A stretch of DNA of 10,861 nt. Source: DATDPY01 sp964395765 (lineage in GTDB: Bacteria; Bacteroidota; Bacteroidia; Cytophagales; Cyclobacteriaceae). A model generated the notes under the pieces. The model saw only the letters and a program-made list of their open reading frames with translations. It ran no database searches and was not told the DNA's origin. Made by a program: the position numbers and the translations under genes. Every line of letters begins with the position of its first letter. The stretch's first letter is position 1. Location of the stretch: positions 1 through 10,861 of the forward strand of contig CAYNCU010000153.1 of assembly GCA_964395765.1 (NCBI GenBank). Direction: 5' to 3'. Shown here in pieces: positions 1-6,955 of the stretch.

Positions 1-620
1 CAAATAGAGCAACATTTTTTCGGGCTTCTGACCCCTGGGTACCCGCCACTTACATCGATATAATTATCAGGATTGGTTTTCACTTTATATTGCAGCTCAT
101 AATTCCAACGGTAATAATTTCCGGTCAGGGGCGGGTCATGGTAATCAACGTATACATTGTATCCTTCAGAAAAAACCAGATTCCTTTCACCGGGTACTAT
201 AGTATAACCTTTGGCAAAGGAAACATAAACCGAATCTACCGGAGGCGCGCCGTTCATCCGCACCGGTTCGGATTGATAAGATTTTCCCTCCGGAGTGATA
301 ATATGCAGTGCATAGGTATGCCCAATAATTCCGGAAGATGGTAATTCAGGATAGTAATATCCGGAAGACTGGTATTGGAATTTTATTTTCTCTCCTTCAT
401 TTCCGCCGATATACACTAGCGCATTTTCTTCGTAGCGGTTATAGGGGTCTATAAATGAGCCCGAACGGGAAAGTCTTACATAATTCAGGTTATTAAGAGT
501 AATGTTTGACAACTCAGCTTCAATCACAAGATGTTCTACCTGTCCGGGATAACTGAAAGTTATAGGATCAATACAACCGCTCGCCGCCATAGCCAATATT
601 AAAAAAATCTTTTTTACCAT
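1..620 (-). CDS. DUF4249 family lipoprotein (second tandem copy, C-terminus cut by window edge)
   Basis: The frame opens with ATG at 620-618 and runs off the left edge without a stop, giving 206 visible residues. The N-terminus (MVKKIFLILAMAASGC) is a short lipoprotein signal peptide with a lipobox ending at Cys16, so the protein is probably lipidated and outer-membrane anchored. It aligns without a single gap to the upstream neighbour at 672-1718; I count 109 of 206 identical residues. Shared stretches include GCIDP, GIIGHTY, YQSEPV, LQYKV and the KKCCS cysteine pair at residues 203-204. DUF4249 proteins are typical Bacteroidota lipoproteins encoded beside TonB-dependent receptors; their biochemical role is not established, and partnership with the receptor is inferred. 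Only 51 nt separate it from the upstream copy and I see no promoter there, so it is probably the third gene of the receptor operon. The remaining roughly 140 residues should lie just left of the window. Confidence 0.9.
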   Translation of the reverse strand, partial: MVKKIFLILAMAASGCIDPITFSYPGQVEHLVIEAELSNITLNNLNYVRLSRSGSFIDPYNRYEENALVYIGGNEGEKIKFQYQSSGYYYPELPSSGIIGHTYALHIITPEGKSYQSEPVRMNGAPPVDSVYVSFAKGYTIVPGERNLVFSEGYNVYVDYHDPPLTGNYYRWNYELQYKVKTNPDNYIDVSGGYPGVRSPKKCCSI

Positions 621-671
621 AAATTAAATTCCACATTTGAAATTGCCACCTTAAGTATTCACGGAACCTGT

Positions 672-1718
672 TTATTGCCAACCTCCCGGGGGATCAACGG
701 AAGAATCCGGGATCCTCCGGCAGTCATCATTATAATTAAAGGAAGCCTTCGGGCCGGGAAAATCCTTGCCGTCCAGGTAAATATCAAAATCGGACAGGCC
801 GGATGCATCAAAGAATCCTATCACCTTTTCGTCTTTATTTTCCACATTGTGAATGTTTCCCTTGATTTCGGATGGCGGCGGGTCAAGGATACCTCCATTA
901 TTTTCAATTTGCATTTTCATGGTATTATAAAACTGGTATTCTTCCTCAGATACTGAATGCTGATAAATAATAACCTTGCATCTTATATTCAGATATTTAA
1001 GATAGGGGAGGAACATAACATTCTGGTCTGCGATTTCATTCCCGTTATTCAACCGGTCATTCGCTACGGTATAACTCTGGCCGAAATCACTGACCCAGCA
1101 TACGGAGCAACATTTTTTGGGGGCCGGTATCCAGGGATATCCGTTGGTAGAATCGAGGTACTTATCAGGACTTGTGTTTACCTTATACTGAAGCTGGTAA
1201 GTCCAGCGATAAAAATTTTCATCCTTAACCGGATCCCTATATTTTACAAATAGGTTATAGCCGGGGCTAAGGATCTTATTTTCCTCGCCATGTATAATAG
1301 TATATTCTTTTGAATATAAGGCGTAAACAGTGTCAATCGGAATGGCTGCTTTCATGGTTACGGGTTCCGATTGATAAGCAAGGCCGTCCGGTGTAACTAT
1401 ATTCAGTGTATAGGTATGGCCTATGATTCCCTTGAATCCCGATTCAGGATGATAATATCCCTTTGAAAAATAACGGAACGGACAAATTTCACCCTCCTTA
1501 CTGGTGATAAATACCGAATCTTTATCTTCATATTGATTAAAGGGAAAATCGAAGGAACTGGACCTGGTCAGGAGGACATAATTAAGGCCACGAAGACTGT
1601 AATTAGTGAGTTCAGCCTGAACCACGAGGTGCTCAGTCTGGCCTTGATAATTAAATTTTACAGGGTCGATGCAACCGGCAATAATTACAATCCCGACAAC
1701 GGTTATCGCCCCTTTCAT
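672..1718 (-). CDS. DUF4249 family lipoprotein (first tandem copy, complete)
   Basis: This is a 348-residue predicted lipoprotein. A hydrophobic N-terminus ends in the lipobox IAGC, with the lipidated Cys at residue 16. The family is recognised from its C-terminal half: the SVSEEEYQFYNTMKMQ segment (residues 255-270), the DPPPSEIKGNIHNV segment (279-292) followed by KVIGFFDAS, and a terminal Cys333 leading to a Trp near the C-terminus. A cysteine cluster (Cys203, Cys204, Cys207) lies mid-protein, and its first two Cys are also present in the tandem copy at 1-620. The start is 4 nt after the stop of the TonB-dependent receptor, so translational coupling is likely. Family members have no proven biochemical activity. 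From the context I infer a surface-exposed or periplasm-facing lipoprotein partner of the receptor, by loose analogy with SusC/SusD pairs, though I see no SusD similarity. Family assignment is fairly sure; the role is open. Confidence 0.92.
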   Translation of the reverse strand: MKGAITVVGIVIIAGCIDPVKFNYQGQTEHLVVQAELTNYSLRGLNYVLLTRSSSFDFPFNQYEDKDSVFITSKEGEICPFRYFSKGYYHPESGFKGIIGHTYTLNIVTPDGLAYQSEPVTMKAAIPIDTVYALYSKEYTIIHGEENKILSPGYNLFVKYRDPVKDENFYRWTYQLQYKVNTSPDKYLDSTNGYPWIPAPKKCCSVCWVSDFGQSYTVANDRLNNGNEIADQNVMFLPYLKYLNIRCKVIIYQHSVSEEEYQFYNTMKMQIENNGGILDPPPSEIKGNIHNVENKDEKVIGFFDASGLSDFDIYLDGKDFPGPKASFNYNDDCRRIPDSSVDPPGGWQ

Positions 1719-1722
1719 TCAA

Positions 1723-4197
1723 TTAAAAATATATTCCGAAGCTCAATGAGGGAACTGCCACTCCTATTACCGCAAGTTTATAGGTCATGGGAGGCGTGCC
1801 ATAATAATGTTTAAAAAATGCAGAATAAGCATTTTTCCTGAAAAGCAGGTTATAAACTGAAATATTCCATGTAGTACGGACCCTTTTCGTCTGATCGGAA
1901 TCGTAATTAAAAGAAATATCGAGGCGTTCATAATCCGGCATTCTTTCCTGGTTCCTGCCGGTATAGTTGCTGAATATGGTCCCGGAATATAGAAACCATG
2001 AATCCGCGGCGGTGATTGGCCGGCCGGTCGTGTAATTTGCATTGGTTGAAAAGGACCAGCGGGAATTGGGAAATTTATAGTTTAGGAACAGGTCGACATT
2101 CACAGGCTTATCATAATCGGAAGGATAAGCAATTCCATTATTGATAGTTTCCACCGGTGTGGCTCCGTTGATCAACCGGAAAGCCCGTGAAAGGCTTAGG
2201 CTTAGCCAACCGGTCAAAGAGCCCGTATTTTTTCTCAGGAACCATTCCGAGCCATAGGCATAACCTTTACCAAATAGAAGGTCCGATTCAAGCAAGGGAT
2301 TTAATGTAAGGACAGCACCATCCTTGTAATCGACCTGGTTATGCAGAAGCCGGTAATATATTTCCCAGCTCATTTCATAAGATTTATCGTTTTTAACATA
2401 AAAGTATCCCAGGGAAAACTGATCGGCATATTGCGGTTTGATATACCGGTTGGCAAGTTTCCAGACATCAACAGGTGTTATGGTGGCTGTATTGGATACG
2501 ATCTGAATATATTGCCGGGTTCTGTTATAGCTTGCCTTCAGCGAACTCTCGTCACCAATGGAATATTTTGCCGAGATCCTGGGTTCTATACCCCAGTAAG
2601 ACTTAGTCACCTGACCCTGGGAATAAAATAAAGTGTCAATTATGGTAAGATAACTCTTTGGGATGCCTTCCTGGTAGACATAGGTTTCGGAGGGGCCAAG
2701 GTTCATAAAATAAGTGCCCCTTAATCCGAGTCCCAGCGAAAATTTTGAGTTGAATACGACCTGGTCATTAAGGTAGGCGAAAAAGTCCGAGCCCCGATCT
2801 AACTGTAAGTGAACCGGGTTAAAGGCGGAAGAGCTGTCGGTAATCAGCTCACCGGGCTGAATCTTATAAATTTCATCCCCTGCCCCGAAATCAACTTCAT
2901 GGTTTCGGATGCCGTTATAATTAAAATCGACTTTGATTTCCGAGTAGTCAATACCGGTTTTGTAATCATACGATTTACCCGGCGTTATTCCCGAGGTTAT
3001 GTTTTCGTAATCGCTTTTAGCCAGGGTCAGGTTACTGCTCAGATTATGGCTGTAAATATGGTTCCATTTAATTCTTCCCAGGTAATTTGACCAGTGATAT
3101 ACCGTATCAGAAGGAAATTTAAACCAGTCATGGCTGGCGTAGGCCGACAGATCCATATTGTCCTTATCGGAAAATACATGTCGGATCTTAAAATTTCCGT
3201 CATAGAAACCCGCTTTGCTGGATTTAATATTCTTATCGTTAAACAGATGAAGAATATAATTCGGGTAAGCGAATCGTCCGGCCAGTACAATACTTGTTTG
3301 CGGAGCCAGCGGGCCATCCATTTCCAGACTAAGCGTTGTGGGTGACACCTCGCCGAAATAATTCATTTTTTCCATATCTCCGTTTTTCAGCCGGACGTCC
3401 AGGATGGAAGATATTCTTCCGCCATATTTTGCCGATCCGCCTGAACGGTATAATGTATAGCCATTCAGAATGGATGGATTATAAACAGAAAAAAATCCGA
3501 AAAGATGAGAAGTGTTGAATACTGGTACGTCATCAAGCAGGATTAGATTCTGGTCTGCGCCCCCTCCCCGAACATAAAACCCTGAAGAGGCCTCACCGGA
3601 ATTTACCACCCCGGGAAGGGTAGTAATGGAACGGATCACATCGGTTTCTCCCAGTAATGACGGAAGCTTGTTTAACGAATGAAGGTCAAGATAGGAACTT
3701 CCCACATTCAAGGAATTAATATCCTGCGTCGGCCGGGCGGTGATCACCACCTGTTCGAGGTTAATGTCACTCGGGTTAAGGGTAATCTTAATTTGCAGAT
3801 TCGAAGAAAGGTTGATTACTTTTTTGTAGCGTACCATACTCAGGTACTGACATTCAATCGTATAGGTGCCCTCTTCCAATTCCACTTTGAAATAACCCTG
3901 GTCATTGGTAACCGTCGTCACATTTCCAGGATTAATGACCAGGTAAGCGCTGACCAGCGCTTCACCTTCCTGGTCATAAACATACCCTGACAATTGATAA
4001 TGATTTTTATCCATATGTATGGATGATCCGAAAGGGTCATTTATTTCCGAAGCCATTAGCTGAAAGGAAGTCTGAAACAATAAAAGGAGGTAAGTTAGGA
4101 AAATCAACCTTATGTCAGGCAATGAAGAATTCTTTAATTTGAAACTGCCCTCAGAAGAAACCTTCCATTTTCTTAAAAACAACATTCCCGGAATCAT
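1723..4197 (-). CDS. TonB-dependent outer-membrane receptor with N-terminal carboxypeptidase-like regulatory domain
   Basis: This 824-residue protein is predicted to form a gated outer-membrane beta-barrel that imports a substrate using energy passed through TonB-ExbBD. In order, it has a hydrophobic signal segment (about residues 30-50), a CarboxypepD_reg-like beta-sandwich (about 69-140, starting LSGYVYDQEGEA), a linker reading LEQVVITA (148-154), a plug domain (about 160-272, with FYVRGGGADQNLILLDDVPV) and a barrel to the C-terminus, which ends in Phe. The length is well below the roughly 1000 residues of SusC/RagA proteins and no SusD-like gene follows; instead two DUF4249 lipoproteins do, the first after 4 nt. 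The substrate cannot be read from the sequence. The ATG at 4197 leaves an unusually long polar stretch of about 29 residues before the hydrophobic segment. A later start is therefore possible, such as Met5 or a TTG codon near residue 26. A 191-bp gap upstream suggests it has its own promoter. Confidence 0.93.
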   Translation of the reverse strand: MIPGMLFLRKWKVSSEGSFKLKNSSLPDIRLIFLTYLLLLFQTSFQLMASEINDPFGSSIHMDKNHYQLSGYVYDQEGEALVSAYLVINPGNVTTVTNDQGYFKVELEEGTYTIECQYLSMVRYKKVINLSSNLQIKITLNPSDINLEQVVITARPTQDINSLNVGSSYLDLHSLNKLPSLLGETDVIRSITTLPGVVNSGEASSGFYVRGGGADQNLILLDDVPVFNTSHLFGFFSVYNPSILNGYTLYRSGGSAKYGGRISSILDVRLKNGDMEKMNYFGEVSPTTLSLEMDGPLAPQTSIVLAGRFAYPNYILHLFNDKNIKSSKAGFYDGNFKIRHVFSDKDNMDLSAYASHDWFKFPSDTVYHWSNYLGRIKWNHIYSHNLSSNLTLAKSDYENITSGITPGKSYDYKTGIDYSEIKVDFNYNGIRNHEVDFGAGDEIYKIQPGELITDSSSAFNPVHLQLDRGSDFFAYLNDQVVFNSKFSLGLGLRGTYFMNLGPSETYVYQEGIPKSYLTIIDTLFYSQGQVTKSYWGIEPRISAKYSIGDESSLKASYNRTRQYIQIVSNTATITPVDVWKLANRYIKPQYADQFSLGYFYVKNDKSYEMSWEIYYRLLHNQVDYKDGAVLTLNPLLESDLLFGKGYAYGSEWFLRKNTGSLTGWLSLSLSRAFRLINGATPVETINNGIAYPSDYDKPVNVDLFLNYKFPNSRWSFSTNANYTTGRPITAADSWFLYSGTIFSNYTGRNQERMPDYERLDISFNYDSDQTKRVRTTWNISVYNLLFRKNAYSAFFKHYYGTPPMTYKLAVIGVAVPSLSFGIYF

Positions 4198-4220
4198 TCG
4201 GTTTAAAAAATATTCAGGTC

Positions 4221-4228
4221 CAAAGAAA
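4221..4228 (-). promoter_or_regulatory. possible -7 element for the TonB receptor/DUF4249 operon
   Basis: On the minus strand this reads TTTCTTTG, one mismatch from the Bacteroidota -7 consensus TAnnTTTG. A TTG (complement of 4250-4252) sits 21 nt upstream, near the expected place of the -33 element. Transcription would begin about 18 nt before the annotated ATG, similar to the lepA arrangement. The match is weak, and AT-rich DNA gives such hits by chance. Confidence 0.25.
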
Positions 4229-4275
4229 CATCTTTTTTCTTAAAAAATTCAAGTTCACCGGATACACATATCAAG

Positions 4276-4316
4276 GGTTCAGTTGGTTCAGTGGTTAATT
4301 GGATCAATCGATCACA
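4276..4316. repeat. degenerate 8-9-bp tandem repeat in the gap between the OmpA-like gene and the receptor gene
   Basis: Starting at 4276 the plus strand reads successive units GGTTCAGTT, GGTTCAGT, GGTTAATT, GGATCAAT and a decayed CGATCACA. The first unit is 9 nt and the others keep an 8-nt register. The array lies wholly in the 191-bp non-coding gap. No function is known to me; it resembles the array at 9739-9802 in period and placement, though not in unit sequence. Confidence 0.6.
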
Positions 4317-4347
4317 GGTAACATTATTTTCAGGCGTTTTATGCTTT

Positions 4348-4368
4348 GAGGAGCGGTTGTCGCTACTC
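4348..4368 (-). other. short imperfect stem-loop after the OmpA-like gene
   Basis: About 20 nt beyond the stop of the OmpA-like gene there is an imperfect inverted repeat. GAG and AGCG on one arm, split by a single mismatch, pair with CGCT and CTC on the other around a 5-nt loop. No T-tract follows on the minus strand, so it is not a convincing intrinsic terminator. It could slow transcription or protect a 3' end, or be a chance pairing. Confidence 0.25.
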
Positions 4369-4388
4369 CCTGTATGAAAAAATGAGGA

Positions 4389-6323
4389 CTATTTAATTAT
4401 TTCAAATTCTATCCTCCGGTTTTTACTCCTGTTTTCTTCTGTATCATTCGGGTAGGCGGGATTTTCCTGGCCGTATCCGGTATATTCCAGCCGGGCAGAA
4501 TCGATTTTATTGGTTATCAGGAAATCATAAACGGATTTGGCCCTTAATAATGAAAGTTTTTTATTATAATCCGCAGAACCCTGGTTATCCGTATAGCCGC
4601 TGATCCTGATTCTAATATCAGGATTGCTCCTCATAAAGCCGATCACCTTATTGAGTTCAACAATCGATTTATCTTTCAGGTCGTACTTGTCGAAATCAAA
4701 AAATATGTTATTCAACGTCGTATTGCTCCCCACTTTTATCCTGGAAAGAGGAAAATCCATGATAATGGGTTTAAGGCTATCCGTATTGAAAAGGTCAAAG
4801 TACCGGCTGTCGAAAAGATATCCCGGCTTATCCACGTAAAGTGCATATTCTGCACCTTGTGTCAGCACCATCATATATTCGCCGAAAAGGGAATCGGAGT
4901 ATACTTTTTCTGACAGGCTGTCCAGGTTCAAGTCAACCAGTTCAACGCTGGCAGACAAAGGCTTTAATGTTTCCTTATCATATATCCTGCCCTTTACATA
5001 CATTGATCGCCGGCTCACGCTGATTTCAGGAGGGATATCAAACTGGTATATTATGCTTCGCGGGTAACCCTCTTCCGTATAGGTATCCTGTGAATAATAT
5101 GCGGATTTCCCGTCGGCGGTAACGAATAAGGAGACCTGATCGTCGGAGTTATTGACAGGGTATCCCAGGTTTTTTGGTTCCGACCAGGATCCGTTCTTAT
5201 AATTGGTGAAATATAGATCGTAACCGCCGAATCCCGGGTATCCTTTTGAGGCAAAATACAAGGTGACGCCGTTAACATGAATAAAAGGTGAAATTTCATC
5301 TTCCGGTGTATTGATGCCGGGTCCCAGGTTGACAGCCGGTTGCCACTTTCCTTCTTCATTCATATAACTTACCCATAGGTCTCTTTTCCCGATTCCCCCG
5401 GGACGATCTGAGACAAAGAATAATTTTCGGCCATCCGCTGACAGTGATGGTTGTGAATCCCAGTTCGGTGAATTCACATTTTTGCCCATGTTGACGGGGA
5501 TGGTCCAGTCTTCCCCGTAATGGGTTGAAATGTACAGGTCGCAACTTCCATATCCCAGCCTTCCCTGGCAACAGGTAAAGATCATGATCTTGCCATCAGC
5601 GGATATGGAACAAGTACCCTCATTATTACTGGTGTTAATAAACCTTGATATGGGTTTAGGGATTGTCCAGCGTCCCTGTGGATCTTTATTCGAAATATAA
5701 ATATCTTCATCGAAACCGGGGGCGCTGCCTGCCCGGCTGGTGAAAATAAGGGTTTCCTGGTCGGCCGTTAAAACAGGGAAATACTGCAAAGGTCCTGCAT
5801 TGATCACTTCAGGCAGGGGAACCGGTTTGAATTGTACCGGGTGTTTTATTTCCTCAGCGGCAAACACTGCGTTGGAATAAATCTTGCGGGCCGCCCTGAT
5901 CATATTAGGATCAGCTTTTTCCAGGTCAAGGAATCTTGAGATATAGGATTTTGCACTATCATAGTCGCCGGTCAGAAAGCAAGCTTCTCCCAGGGAATAA
6001 TATACATTTTTATATTTCGTCGGGTCGGGAGCCAGCTGGATCACTTTTTCAAGATTTTCCTTTTGCTCCTGGATATTGTTCATCACCTTGTAGCAAAAGG
6101 CAATTCTCAAATGTGCTTCAAGAAATTCAGGCGCTTTGGCGAGGCAGGTACGTAATACAGCGGCGGCCTCCGGGTACATTCTCCGTTGCAGCATCTCATT
6201 CGTGGATTCATATAATTTTATTGCCTTTTTTGAATGCGTGGAATAATGAGGACTTCCATTCTGACCGAATGAAACCAAGGTGACACATAAATATAAAAGC
6301 AGGCAGGCAATAAATTTCATCAT
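4389..6323 (-). CDS. OmpA-family envelope protein with TPR, PD40 propeller and regulatory-like domain (PorE-like architecture)
   Basis: This 644-residue exported protein has a signal peptide (residues 1-20, ending VSFGQ; probably signal peptidase I, since no lipobox is visible). TPR-like helices span about 30-155. A PD40/WD40-like beta-propeller spans about 177-425, with repeats such as SADGRKLFFVSDRPGG and FGGYDLYF. A carboxypeptidase-regulatory-like beta-sandwich covers about 441-527 and a C-terminal OmpA peptidoglycan-binding domain about 537-643. In the OmpA domain GYTDNQG and LSLLRAKSV supply Asp579 and Arg594, the 15-residue-spaced pair that holds diaminopimelate in OmpA-type domains. 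The domain order is that of PorE, a type IX secretion component that ties the machinery to the cell wall. PorE is described as a lipoprotein and Bacteroidota carry many paralogues, so the PorE role is only a possibility. It starts 6 nt after queE and is probably cotranscribed with it. Confidence 0.92.
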   Translation of the reverse strand: MMKFIACLLLYLCVTLVSFGQNGSPHYSTHSKKAIKLYESTNEMLQRRMYPEAAAVLRTCLAKAPEFLEAHLRIAFCYKVMNNIQEQKENLEKVIQLAPDPTKYKNVYYSLGEACFLTGDYDSAKSYISRFLDLEKADPNMIRAARKIYSNAVFAAEEIKHPVQFKPVPLPEVINAGPLQYFPVLTADQETLIFTSRAGSAPGFDEDIYISNKDPQGRWTIPKPISRFINTSNNEGTCSISADGKIMIFTCCQGRLGYGSCDLYISTHYGEDWTIPVNMGKNVNSPNWDSQPSLSADGRKLFFVSDRPGGIGKRDLWVSYMNEEGKWQPAVNLGPGINTPEDEISPFIHVNGVTLYFASKGYPGFGGYDLYFTNYKNGSWSEPKNLGYPVNNSDDQVSLFVTADGKSAYYSQDTYTEEGYPRSIIYQFDIPPEISVSRRSMYVKGRIYDKETLKPLSASVELVDLNLDSLSEKVYSDSLFGEYMMVLTQGAEYALYVDKPGYLFDSRYFDLFNTDSLKPIIMDFPLSRIKVGSNTTLNNIFFDFDKYDLKDKSIVELNKVIGFMRSNPDIRIRISGYTDNQGSADYNKKLSLLRAKSVYDFLITNKIDSARLEYTGYGQENPAYPNDTEENRSKNRRIEFEIIK

Positions 6324-6329
6324 CGCAAT

Positions 6330-6938
6330 CTACGGAATATTCATGAACTTATGAACCTGTAATGAAACCTTCCATTCCGGATTTTGTTTAACAAAGTCCA
6401 CAATGGCAGGCATCATTGAATTCATCCGGCTCCACTCGGGCTGTAAATATAATTTGCAACCGGAATTTAATTTATTAACGTGCTGAACCGCCCAATTAAG
6501 ATCGGAGGAGTGATAAATAATAATCTTGAGCTCATCGGCCACGGGGAATATCTCCTGCACCGGGGCCTTGAATTTTTTCGGTGAGAAACAAACCCAGTCC
6601 CACTCACCGGTGAGCGGGTAAACACCGGAGGTTTCAATATGTGTTCTGAACCCTTTCTTATGTAATTCCCGGGTTAGCGGTCCCAGGGAATACATAGTCG
6701 GTTCACCGCCGGTAATAACTGCGATCCTTGAAGGGTATTCACCGGCCTTCTTCACAATTTCACTGATATCAACCTCGGCATGATCGGCAGCATTCCACGA
6801 TTCTTTAACATCGCACCAGTGACAACCGACATCACAACCGCCAAGACGGATAAAATAGGCCGGACTTCCCTGGTAAAACCCTTCCCCCTGGAGGGTATAA
6901 AAAGTTTCCATTAAAGGGAGTTTCTGACCTTCTTTCAT
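6330..6938 (-). CDS. queE: 7-carboxy-7-deazaguanine synthase (radical SAM)
   Basis: This cytoplasmic radical SAM enzyme converts 6-carboxy-5,6,7,8-tetrahydropterin to 7-carboxy-7-deazaguanine, the ring-contraction step towards preQ0 and queuosine in tRNA. At 202 residues it has the compact size of QueE. Visible motifs are TLQGEG (15-20), the substrate-side signature; the [4Fe-4S] triad Cys35, Cys39 and Cys42 in canonical CX3CX2C spacing; and the SAM-binding GGEP at 77-80. The residue two after the last cysteine is Val (WCDVKESW), where many QueE proteins have Thr in a CDT motif. In a characterised enzyme that Thr helps bind Mg2+, so metal use may differ in this subgroup. No other queuosine gene (queC, queD, queF) is in the window. 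It starts 17 nt after folD and ends 6 nt before the OmpA-like gene, consistent with one transcript. An in-frame stop shortly upstream supports this ATG. Confidence 0.95.
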   Translation of the reverse strand: MKEGQKLPLMETFYTLQGEGFYQGSPAYFIRLGGCDVGCHWCDVKESWNAADHAEVDISEIVKKAGEYPSRIAVITGGEPTMYSLGPLTRELHKKGFRTHIETSGVYPLTGEWDWVCFSPKKFKAPVQEIFPVADELKIIIYHSSDLNWAVQHVNKLNSGCKLYLQPEWSRMNSMMPAIVDFVKQNPEWKVSLQVHKFMNIP

Positions 6939-6955
6939 TACCCCATTAAATTAAT

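Noticed and set aside
1723..4197. SusC/RagA-type receptor with a SusD partner (polysaccharide utilisation locus)
   Set aside because: The receptor is too short for SusC, and the following genes have the DUF4249 signatures, not the helical SusD/RagB pattern. No carbohydrate enzyme is nearby.
4271..4310. A TCAGTTGGTT segment resembling a tRNA D-arm
   Set aside because: There is no matching acceptor stem, anticodon arm or GTTCRA T-loop at the right spacing. The resemblance comes from the GGTTCAGT tandem units.
4348..4368. Intrinsic terminator after the OmpA-like gene
   Set aside because: The stem has a mismatch and is not followed by a T-tract on the transcribed strand, so I kept it only as a low-confidence stem-loop.
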